Source: Legionellales bacterium UBA4722 (GTDB taxonomy: Bacteria > Pseudomonadota > Gammaproteobacteria > DSM-16500). From it: a stretch of 18,435 bases of DNA. The notes below the pieces were generated by a model that ran no database searches, was not told the DNA's origin, and saw only the letters and a program-made list of their open reading frames with translations. The translations under genes were made by a program, and so were the position numbers. The DNA is taken from positions 1 through 18,435 of the forward strand of contig DHJK01000071.1 of the NCBI GenBank assembly GCA_002404295.1. Direction: 5' to 3'. Positions 7,401 to 13,432 of the stretch are shown here, piece by piece. Each line of letters opens with the position of its first letter. Position 1 is the first letter of the stretch.

Positions 7401-10139
7401 CCTTCGACAACAAAATGGGAAAGAAACGTCAAAGCAACGGATTCACGCATTGATCATGGAAACAAAACGATTGTGACAGTATCAGAAGGACATCTTGGTC
7501 ATGCTGTCAATCCTGCTAGTGAGACTAAAAGAAGAGAGAAGGAAGAAAAAGATTATTATTTACTGACTCCCGGCCGACATATAACTAGTCAAAATGTTAA
7601 AATTTCCAGGGTTGTGAATGCATATGGCTTAGAAGTAAGTACGGATAGTGATCCTAGAACTTTCTTTGCGAGAGTTTGCAAAGGCAAGGTTGGATATGCT
7701 GAGACAGATAAGGCGCATGGAACAGTACATTCTTATCCAGTAGGAGAAACTGAAGTTGGCCCAGCATCTGGAGATTTTCCAGGATATACATTCAGAGGAA
7801 GACTCTCAACGAAAGTACAATGCGCAACATTGCGAGGAGTAGAAGTTAAGTTAGCCAGTGAAAAAAAGGCAACTGTTGATGTAACAGTGAGCTACCAAAT
7901 TCCAGATGATGCTCAGGATGTTGATTCAGCTCATGAAGAGAAGAAAAAATTTACATTGAGCAGCTATCTAAGTTCTGTCTATAAGGTTGTCAAAAAATTG
8001 GGTTTCGATGAGGACACAATTAAAGATGGAATTGAAAAAGAGTTTGAAGAGAAGGATGAAGTTCTTGATCCAAGCACATATAAAACTACTCAAATCACTG
8101 TTAAAAGAAAGGGATTAGCTATACAAGCAGTAGAACAGTTATGTGAAGGTATGACTCTTGAAGCTCTTATGATGTCTAATAAAAAAATAATAATTTCTGA
8201 GCAACGCAGTGCAATGTATCAAAAGTTGGAGCTGCTCAAAGCTAAACAATCAATTCCTCCTAAGCTGCAAAATGCAACAAATTATACAAGTCCAGAATTT
8301 GGCGTTGAATTTCTTTCTGCATCTTTTACAAAAGTCACTTTAAATCAAACAGATAATGCGCAACAAATATCACAGACTGTACAAGCGATTGAGCAAAAAG
8401 GTGATACTGAACTTGGTTTATTAAGCAATAAAAGTTCAAATAGATATCAGAAAATTCGAAAACGTGTTACAGATAGATTGTTTGCAGTAAATAAGGGAAG
8501 GCTTAAGCAGTTGCGAATACAGCTAGGTCTTGAAACAAACCTCGAAATAAACGAGCAAAAACAACCTGCTAGTAATCCTCATCTTTTTCCTATTACTCAA
8601 GAGACGGAGAAAGAGGCTAGTGACAGGCAAAGACAGGCATTAGAACAAATAGCGAGGGGTCGCCAGTCAGTATTAAATGCGCGTCTGTTTTCTCCAGCAG
8701 ATAGCCGACAATATTTTGAAGGAAGAGAAAGGATAGGAGATAATTATAAAAAATATTCAGATGATATTTCTATTCCATGCTTATCAAATTCTTATTTGAA
8801 AAGCCTTGAAGAAAACATCCCTTATCAGGGTACATGGTTTACGACAAAGATTGCTCATTGGGTCAGAGATTGGCTCATTGGCCGAAAAGTAAAAGAAGGC
8901 CAAATTGGTCTAGTTAGAGTGAATGGCAAACCTGAATTTTTAGCGCCAGGAACACATCATTTACCTTCGTCGGTAGAATGGGTTGGAACAGCGAATGTGG
9001 CTGATAAAGTTATTAAACATGATTCAATTACTATTGCTAACGTAGAATCATTCAATGACCGTCTTTATGCAGAAGATAATACATTATGTGATCCAAATGG
9101 GAATATAAAAGGTTATGTATTTTTAGGTAGAGGAAGACATGTTCTTGACACACCTACAATGACTACTCGAAAACTTGTAGTCCATCCAAATGATGCTGCA
9201 GTCATGGTGGAAAGAAGTGAGGATGAGCTTAAAGGAATAAAGGATGAGCTTAAAGGAATAAAGGCACGGAAGAAATATGACACGCCTGAAAAAAATCCAC
9301 ATAATAAAGTATTAGCTGTTGTTATTCAGCCTGATGAAGCTGGAATTTATTATGATGAAGATGGTGAATTAAATGTATTGCCTCCAGGTGTGCACGAATT
9401 AAAAGCTGAATGGGCTTGGTATACACGATTTCCTACAAAAGAAAAACAGAAAGTAATTGAAGTGGAAGTATATACTGCTGATCAAATTCGTGTTGCTGTT
9501 AAAGCAACAGTGCGTTATCAAATTCCAATTGATGATGTCTATAAAGTAATACGTGAATTTGGTATTAATAAAATAGAAAATGAAATTGAACGATTAGCAA
9601 CTGAAAAAATAATAGCAGAAATTCAAAGCTTGTCTTACATGGATAATGTCAAAATAACAAAACAAGAAGAGCATAAACATAGCCATGATGATCATGAAAA
9701 TGTTCAAGGTCCAGAGTTGGATTATGTAGGGTTTACGTCAGCAGTTAGTACACAGGCTTTAACGAGTCTTCAAACAGGTATTGCTGATACTGGTATACAT
9801 ATAAAGAGTGTTAGTCTTGATAAAGTAACGCCTGTTCATCAAGCCGTTATAGAAGCTAATACAAAACGATTGAAGAGTATAGCAGAAAGAGAAACCGCAA
9901 TCGAAAAAGAAGTAGCGAAAGATCCGGCCGTTTGCAAGGAAGCGCAAGACGATGTAGAAAAAATAGACCAATTAGAGGCGAGTTTTAAGCAAATACAAGA
10001 AGCAGGAGATACACTAAAAGCGGCACGCCATCTACAAAGCTCTAGCAGTAGTTATCAAGGTGGTAGACGCGATAGCAGCGATGCTTCTTCATCTAGCATA
10101 GCACCTTCTTTACGTCCGCCTGGTGGACGTCCAACTTGA
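4443..10139 (+). CDS. Giant multidomain protein: four N-terminal repeats plus two tandem SPFH/band-7-like modules
   Basis: About 1,898 aa, with no family known to me that covers its full length. Seen: four diverged repeats, each a helical start followed by a strand-rich core; the core motif is FSKQKA at F98 and F284, FANQRV at F502 and FNKEKA at F749, with ...I.V...NG strands after it. Ser/Thr/Gln/Pro-rich linkers separate them, the longest at about 818-935, and a four-fold SNED run lies at 545-560. The C-terminal half holds two homologous modules (about 925-1330 and 1440-1850). Each has a Trp-rich lead-in (SWWPW at 948-952; GTWF...HWVRDW near 1464-1477), a G.(I/L)GL(V/I)...G...F(L)PG.(Y/H)HLPS unit, a second unit of that kind, then an SPFH-like core (VYTADQIRVAVKATVRYQI from about 1674, TGIHIKSVSLDKVTP near 1783). 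SPFH proteins (stomatin, prohibitin, HflK, flotillin) form membrane-associated oligomeric rings or cages; that this one does so is inference. No signal peptide is seen. The Ser-rich tail ends PPGGRPT. Start chosen from GGAG at 4433-4436. Confidence 0.8.
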   Translation: MRSARTKAEEIQDYAQKLCSIHAIITSPDMNKPTRDLILFQVKDKIEHIHYPSGGWEKHGGKVDILPSEILPNTDKFSINYSITTRTKGTTYKGFAKFSKQKAKIRLIDGSGRGIPSDTRITLKNGTVIKSELFEQDKKVRDLSENEICSTLSTFFSSVRPGYGIQDIEDLTSRFTGSAASSSSQTPQQPITVTQATLVSSSTTLSNVRPLTKAEYQPFLYSIYEIIDKEDKDTQNSILKQFEAMVRLYLGQDCIGICQKDSDAYPNQIVISYSKQFNSIRLEFSKQKALITINGANEGVQVTLEHGKPVTCQFTPYYDDKHHPLSTLTSSSSLPFLLEKCFASSPSRGIQIQNINELVSKFQMQADSVRASTSVETKDTALPVSSSFVPITEIKEQAQQLPSQHASTDAQSSVVPTITAKDFAQFACSIYSSILTERAKKSNSKYEELKKIIKDRIQSHFQFDAFKKLRIRVTFDESTKDTFSITYTYDTNHGQHRGAYIFANQRVIIEEQYHAYTYSTANATGDQINSRVVIENGQIKINDLSNEDSNEDSNEDSNEDKQKPMDKQSSFSGTFRTEKTIGKDMKEVEIKTPLIAFNMKKATDVLNEFFRDYKFETIEVLANEFQASQLTSITTTALQPTLAQHSPSIDMQKSAPPANNSNVHTLDKESAAMENNNIEFSSTFFDVVKRADLSTQKEIERLIRSQIRACYRSDEFNVSFNNDNVDNIVIKFSWQIRGRPPAHHLSFIFNKEKAVFSDSTEGAPQIIVTVKNKKVNAVKGEVKQSEESAASELQKFVKLIANPELIATLKSVNESSPTLSSVPPAQQFQSSAPASQMLQHSKSQVPQQDSPPFVEKQLTTTSLQKILTHVEDTKADENIVAPGLESSAPTLSHEEDKRRPSEFDKYKLTPAQSKEHQSLNVKEAEEFLYANYAGVQCISLPEYTESPSWWPWLTFQTTTVHVKHGELGLITHKGKKEFLQPGIYHLPSTTKWERNVKATDSRIDHGNKTIVTVSEGHLGHAVNPASETKRREKEEKDYYLLTPGRHITSQNVKISRVVNAYGLEVSTDSDPRTFFARVCKGKVGYAETDKAHGTVHSYPVGETEVGPASGDFPGYTFRGRLSTKVQCATLRGVEVKLASEKKATVDVTVSYQIPDDAQDVDSAHEEKKKFTLSSYLSSVYKVVKKLGFDEDTIKDGIEKEFEEKDEVLDPSTYKTTQITVKRKGLAIQAVEQLCEGMTLEALMMSNKKIIISEQRSAMYQKLELLKAKQSIPPKLQNATNYTSPEFGVEFLSASFTKVTLNQTDNAQQISQTVQAIEQKGDTELGLLSNKSSNRYQKIRKRVTDRLFAVNKGRLKQLRIQLGLETNLEINEQKQPASNPHLFPITQETEKEASDRQRQALEQIARGRQSVLNARLFSPADSRQYFEGRERIGDNYKKYSDDISIPCLSNSYLKSLEENIPYQGTWFTTKIAHWVRDWLIGRKVKEGQIGLVRVNGKPEFLAPGTHHLPSSVEWVGTANVADKVIKHDSITIANVESFNDRLYAEDNTLCDPNGNIKGYVFLGRGRHVLDTPTMTTRKLVVHPNDAAVMVERSEDELKGIKDELKGIKARKKYDTPEKNPHNKVLAVVIQPDEAGIYYDEDGELNVLPPGVHELKAEWAWYTRFPTKEKQKVIEVEVYTADQIRVAVKATVRYQIPIDDVYKVIREFGINKIENEIERLATEKIIAEIQSLSYMDNVKITKQEEHKHSHDDHENVQGPELDYVGFTSAVSTQALTSLQTGIADTGIHIKSVSLDKVTPVHQAVIEANTKRLKSIAERETAIEKEVAKDPAVCKEAQDDVEKIDQLEASFKQIQEAGDTLKAARHLQSSSSSYQGGRRDSSDASSSSIAPSLRPPGGRPT
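6075..6122 (+). repeat. 12-bp tandem repeat x4 coding SNED
   Basis: Four consecutive 12-base units (AGTAACGAAGAC twice, then AGTAATGAAGAC twice) code four SNED copies inside the third N-terminal repeat of the giant protein. The in-frame period means gain or loss of units would only change the length of an acidic linker. Confidence 0.95.
9221..9263 (+). repeat. 21-bp tandem duplication coding DELKGIK twice
   Basis: Two identical adjacent 21-base units code DELKGIK-DELKGIK within the second SPFH module of the giant protein. The identity at DNA level suggests a recent duplication; the product is a charged helical extension between two strand-rich units. Confidence 0.9.
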
Positions 10140-10154
10140 AGAGCGTAAACTAAC

Positions 10155-10196
10155 AACCCCCTGCCAACCAAAATTGGAATAGGGGGTTTTCTTTTT
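10155..10196 (+). terminator. Rho-independent terminator after the giant gene
   Basis: Stem AACCCCCT (10155-10162) pairs with AGGGGGTT (10181-10188), with a smaller CCAA/TTGG helix in the loop, followed by the T-rich tract TTTTCTTTTT. It begins 15 bases after the stop codon and separates the giant gene from cmk. Confidence 0.88.
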
Positions 10197-10235
10197 AAAA
10201 ATTCTCAGAAATACTCTTTTTCCTATTACGCAGAA

Positions 10236-10244
10236 TGATAAGAT
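10236..10244 (+). promoter_or_regulatory. Putative extended -10 promoter for cmk-rpsA
   Basis: TGATAAGAT fits an extended -10 element (TGn-TAAGAT). It lies between the terminator of the giant gene and the cmk ribosome-binding site; the -35 region is only T-rich. A promoter is needed here because the preceding terminator isolates cmk. Confidence 0.4.
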
Positions 10245-10274
10245 GGCATTATTTTTTGCTGGAGGGAGAAATCA

Positions 10275-10961
10275 ATGAATATACCTGTTATTACAATCGA
10301 CGGAGCCAGTGGCACAGGGAAGGGGACTGTGACCCATATCGTGGCCAAAAAATTAGGCTGGCACCTATTAGATAGCGGAGTGTTATACCGTGTGTTGGCT
10401 TTGGCGGCTCAACAAAACCAAATTTCTTTGACGGATGAAGCTGTCCTTGCACCGCTTGCGGAAGCATTAGATGTGCGTTTTGTTGAAACAGAGTTAGGGC
10501 AGTCTTTATCAGTTCTTCTTGAAAAACAAGATGTTACGGACATCATACGTACAGAGGCCATGGGTAATGCCGCTTCAAAAGTGGCGGCTTTTTCTCGAGT
10601 GCGTACTGCCTTACTGAATCGGCAGCGTGCTTTCCGTATCTCACCTGGCTTAGTGGCCGATGGCCGCGATATGGGAACGGTTATTTTTGCAGATGCCATC
10701 GTTAAGATCTTTCTGACCGCAAGCCCCGAAGAACGGGCGCTCCGCAGGTATAATCAGTTGAATGCAAAAGGCATTCATGTTAATCTGAGCGCCCTTGTGG
10801 AGGACCTGCGTGAGCGTGATAAGCGAGACCAAGAACGCCTTGTCGCACCCCTTAAACCCGCAATGGATGCTATTATGATCGACACCGACCCACTCACGAT
10901 TGAGCAAGTTGTTGCACGTATCATGATAGAAGTAGAAAAAAAAGGAATCACTGCTGCTTAA
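10275..10961 (+). CDS. cmk: Cytidylate kinase (CMP/dCMP kinase)
   Basis: Phosphorylates CMP and dCMP to the diphosphates with ATP, in cytoplasmic pyrimidine salvage and nucleotide supply. At 228 aa it has the usual bacterial Cmk length. Seen: P-loop GASGTGKGT at residues 10-18 (the second position is often Pro, here Ala), the nucleotide-binding LLDSGVLYRVLA segment near 34-45, the VADGRDMGTVIF motif near 128-139, the lid-type RRYNQLNAKG stretch and LRERDKRD near 178-185. A strong ribosome-binding site (GGAGGGAG, 10260-10267) supports the ATG. It stands immediately upstream of rpsA, the classical cmk-rpsA pairing, with a 117-base leader between them. Confidence 0.97.
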   Translation: MNIPVITIDGASGTGKGTVTHIVAKKLGWHLLDSGVLYRVLALAAQQNQISLTDEAVLAPLAEALDVRFVETELGQSLSVLLEKQDVTDIIRTEAMGNAASKVAAFSRVRTALLNRQRAFRISPGLVADGRDMGTVIFADAIVKIFLTASPEERALRRYNQLNAKGIHVNLSALVEDLRERDKRDQERLVAPLKPAMDAIMIDTDPLTIEQVVARIMIEVEKKGITAA

Positions 10962-10990
10962 TAGTAAAGTGAAGACTTTTAGTTTAGGCG

Positions 10991-11071
10991 CGATTGTAGC
11001 TCTTTAGCGGCAATCGTTAATATTAATTAACCGATTAGTTTTTTTAATCTAAAAGATCGAAAGATCTAGGA
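10991..11071 (+). promoter_or_regulatory. Three-hairpin rpsA leader (candidate S1 autoregulatory site)
   Basis: Three successive stem-loops lie in the cmk-rpsA gap: CGATTG/CAATCG (10991-10996, 11011-11016); GATTA/TAATC (11033-11037, 11045-11049); and AGATC-GAAA-GATCT (11054-11067), whose GNRA-type tetraloop helix abuts the AGGA (11068-11071) ribosome-binding site. The stretches between them are A/T-rich. In E. coli the rpsA translation start region also folds into three hairpins with A/U-rich spacers and mediates feedback control by S1; equivalence here is inference. Confidence 0.5.
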
Positions 11072-11078
11072 TAAGAGT

Positions 11079-12773
11079 ATGACCGATAGTTTTGCGCAAT
11101 TATTTGAAGAAAGTCTTATTGAAATTCCAATGGTTCCTGGTGCAATTGTGGTAGGTGTTGTAACCCGTATTACCTCTGATTTTGTGATGGTAAGTGCTGG
11201 GTTAAAATCAGAATCTATTATTCCAATTGATCAGTTCCAAGATGAACATGGGAAACTTGAAGTTGTTGTAGGTGATGAAGTTCAAGTAGCTCTTGATGCG
11301 ATTGAAGATGGTTTTGGCGTGACACGTTTATCACGTGAACGTGCAAAACGTTATGAATCATGGGGCGTACTAGAAAAAGCATTTGAGAAAAAAGAAAATG
11401 TACGTGGTGTGATTCAAGGCCGCGTTAAAGGTGGTTTTACTGTTGAAATTAATAAAATCCGTGCTTTCTTGCCAGGTTCTTTAGTTGATGTAAAACCTGT
11501 GCGTGATCCAGAATCGTTAGAAGGCAAAGAATTTGATTTCAAAGTTATTAAAATTGATGCTAAGCGCAACAATATTGTTGTGTCACGTCGCTCCGCGATG
11601 GAAGCAGAAAATAGCGTAGAGCGTGAAGCTTTACTTGAAAATCTGCATGAAGGCGATGAAGTGAAAGGTATCGTTAAAAACTTGACAGATTACGGCGCAT
11701 TTATTGATTTAGGCGGCGTAGATGGCTTGTTACATATTACAGATATGTCATGGAAACGTATTAAACACCCAAGTGAAGTGTTAGCGATTGGTGATGAGAT
11801 CAAAGTGAAGATCTTGAAATTTGATCGTAATAATGCACGTGTATCGTTAGGCTTGAAGCAATTGGGCGACGATCCATGGTCTGATATTACAACTCGTTAC
11901 CCTATTGGCCAACGTTTACATGGTCGTATCACGAACATTACTGACTACGGTTGCTTTGTTGAAATTGAAGAAGGCATTGAAGGTTTAGTGCACGTTTCTG
12001 AAATGGATTGGACTAACAAAAATGTGAATCCAAATAAAGTAGTGCATTTAGGTCAGGAAGTGGATGTTATCGTGTTAGATATTGATGGTGATCGTCGTCG
12101 TATCTCTTTAGGTCTTAAACAATGCACACAAAATCCTTGGGGCATGTTTGCTGACAGCCACCAAAAAGGCGACAAAATCAGTGGTAAGATTAAATCCATT
12201 ACCGATTTTGGTATCTTCATTGGTTTGGATGGCGGCATAGATGGTCTTATTCACTTGTCTGATATTTCCTGGAACGAAGGCGCTGCAGAAGAAGCGATCC
12301 GTAAATACCAGAAAAATGATGAGTTAGAGACTGTTATTTTGGCGATTGATGCTGAACGTGAGCGTATCTCTTTAGGATTGAAGCAGTTAGCGGATGATCC
12401 TATTGCAAATTACCTCAATGAAAATGAAAAAGGTAGCTCAGTGTCTGGTAAAGTCACTGAAGTAGACGCTAAGGTTGCGACTATTGAACTTGCACCGAAT
12501 GTGTTTGGTACGTTACGTGCTTCTGAAATCTCAGCTGAGAAAGTAGAAGATGCGCGCACCAAGTTGAATGTAGGTGATACTGTTGAAGCCAAAATTACTG
12601 GCACCGACCGTAAAACCCATATGATTACACTTTCGATGAAAGTAAAAGACGAAACACCTAAGAAACCTCGTTCTAAGAAGAAAGAGAAAGAAGTGGATAC
12701 GTCTTCTTCACCTATGAAAACAACGTTAGGTGATTTATTTAAAGCGAAGATGGATCAAGAAGGTGATGCTTAA
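11079..12773 (+). CDS. rpsA: 30S ribosomal protein S1
   Basis: The largest 30S protein, which binds mRNA and helps initiation on structured or weak ribosome-binding sites. At 564 aa (E. coli 557) it has the full set of six S1/OB-fold domains: roughly 20-88 and 105-172 (the divergent ribosome-binding pair), then 192-260, 277-347, 364-434 and 451-520. The third to fifth carry the repeated signature ITDYG(A/C)F(V/I)... DGLLH...D(I/M)SW and end with ...RISLGLKQ; this repetition is plain in the sequence. The Lys-rich tail (KKPRSKKKEKE) is followed by a conserved-looking TLGDLFKAKM end. Codon use leans to CGT for Arg and GGT/GGC for Gly, unlike the AGA/ATA-rich giant gene, as expected for a highly expressed gene. 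AGGA is 7 bases before the ATG. A strong terminator follows. Confidence 0.98.
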   Translation: MTDSFAQLFEESLIEIPMVPGAIVVGVVTRITSDFVMVSAGLKSESIIPIDQFQDEHGKLEVVVGDEVQVALDAIEDGFGVTRLSRERAKRYESWGVLEKAFEKKENVRGVIQGRVKGGFTVEINKIRAFLPGSLVDVKPVRDPESLEGKEFDFKVIKIDAKRNNIVVSRRSAMEAENSVEREALLENLHEGDEVKGIVKNLTDYGAFIDLGGVDGLLHITDMSWKRIKHPSEVLAIGDEIKVKILKFDRNNARVSLGLKQLGDDPWSDITTRYPIGQRLHGRITNITDYGCFVEIEEGIEGLVHVSEMDWTNKNVNPNKVVHLGQEVDVIVLDIDGDRRRISLGLKQCTQNPWGMFADSHQKGDKISGKIKSITDFGIFIGLDGGIDGLIHLSDISWNEGAAEEAIRKYQKNDELETVILAIDAERERISLGLKQLADDPIANYLNENEKGSSVSGKVTEVDAKVATIELAPNVFGTLRASEISAEKVEDARTKLNVGDTVEAKITGTDRKTHMITLSMKVKDETPKKPRSKKKEKEVDTSSSPMKTTLGDLFKAKMDQEGDA

Positions 12774-12810
12774 AAATAGGGCCATTTTGATATAAAATTT
12801 GGCTAATAAT

Positions 12811-12852
12811 AAAAACGGCATCAGCAGGTCACTGTTGATGCCGTTTTTTTTT
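12811..12852 (+). terminator. Rho-independent terminator after rpsA
   Basis: Stem CGGCATCAGCAG, loop GTCA, CTGTTGATGCCG (12816-12843), 12 pairs with one G-U, flanked by A5 and a run of nine T. It starts about 40 bases after the rpsA stop and ends the cmk-rpsA transcript. Confidence 0.95.
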
Positions 12853-12866
12853 ACGGATGGATCTGC

Positions 12867-13102
12867 CCTCGTCCACAAGCGCATAGGTCTCAAGCTAAGG
12901 CTAATAGTTCTGCTTAGTACATCCCTTCCCCCTCCGGGGGAAGGAAAGGAAGGGGGAATATAAAAAACTCCCTTCCATATTTAGCGGAATCGCGAAAGAA
13001 AGAAGGTGGGATGAAACATTCCCCCTTCCTAACCTTCCCCCGGAGGGGGAAGGAATGTTCAAAGCAGCCTTAGCTTGCCACCTATGCCCACAAGGGGCGA
13101 GG
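12867..13102. repeat. Large palindromic (MITE-like) intergenic element 2
   Basis: A nearly complete inverted repeat with arms of about 90 bases. Shared blocks, read from the left and from the complement of the right, include CCTCG at both ends, CATAGGT, CAAGCTAAGGCT, then TTCCCCCTCCGGGGGAAGG (itself a perfect small palindrome core) and AGGAAGGGGGAAT. The centre (about 12961-13010) is less symmetrical. No coding potential. It differs in arm sequence from the element at 3962-4177 but has the same plan (long outer arms plus C/T-rich, G/A-rich inner hairpins). It fills most of the gap between the rpsA terminator and lapA, the only noncoding stretch over 300 bases in this half of the conserved block. 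Confidence 0.75.
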
Positions 13103-13140
13103 TGTTTTAAGCGGAAATTAAGTATAACGGAGAAAACAAG

Positions 13141-13432
13141 ATGCGGATTATTATGTATGTTTTATTAATAGGCATAGTTCTATTAGGAATTAGTTTCGCA
13201 CTGCTAAACCCAGACGTTGTTAATTTTAATTATTATATAGGCCATCGTGCCTTCCCACTGTCTTTATTGCTTGTGATGACATTTGTATCAGGCTGCATAT
13301 TAGGCTTAGTAGTCGGGGTTTTCCTCTTAATCAAATTAAAATTAAAAAATTATAGCATTACAATCGCAATTAAACACCGCAGAAAAAGAAATTGGCAATT
13401 TACGTGCTATTCCACTACAGGATAGACATTAA
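13141..13432 (+). pseudogene. lapA: LapA (YciS-type) inner-membrane protein, frameshifted near its C-terminus
   Basis: LapA is a small inner-membrane protein co-transcribed with lapB and linked to LPS assembly control. Seen: two membrane segments (about residues 3-22 and 40-65) with the family-like LNPDVVNFNYYIG between them. As written, the frame stops at 13425 after an odd basic tail (94 aa). Omitting one base from the A6 run at 13344-13349 instead gives a tail ending ...AEKEIGNLRAIPLQDRH, a normal LapA-like coiled-coil end, and stops at TAA 13430-13432, which overlaps the lapB ATG as TAATG. The corrected protein would be 96 aa. The shift could be a real mutation, a sequencing error, or slippage on A6 restoring part of the product. 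GGAGA (13129-13133) supports the start. The membrane part is intact, so partial function is possible. Confidence 0.75.

Noticed and set aside
10409..10907. Minus-strand open frames inside cmk
   Set aside because: Both lie wholly within the clear cmk reading frame and show no recognisable protein features.
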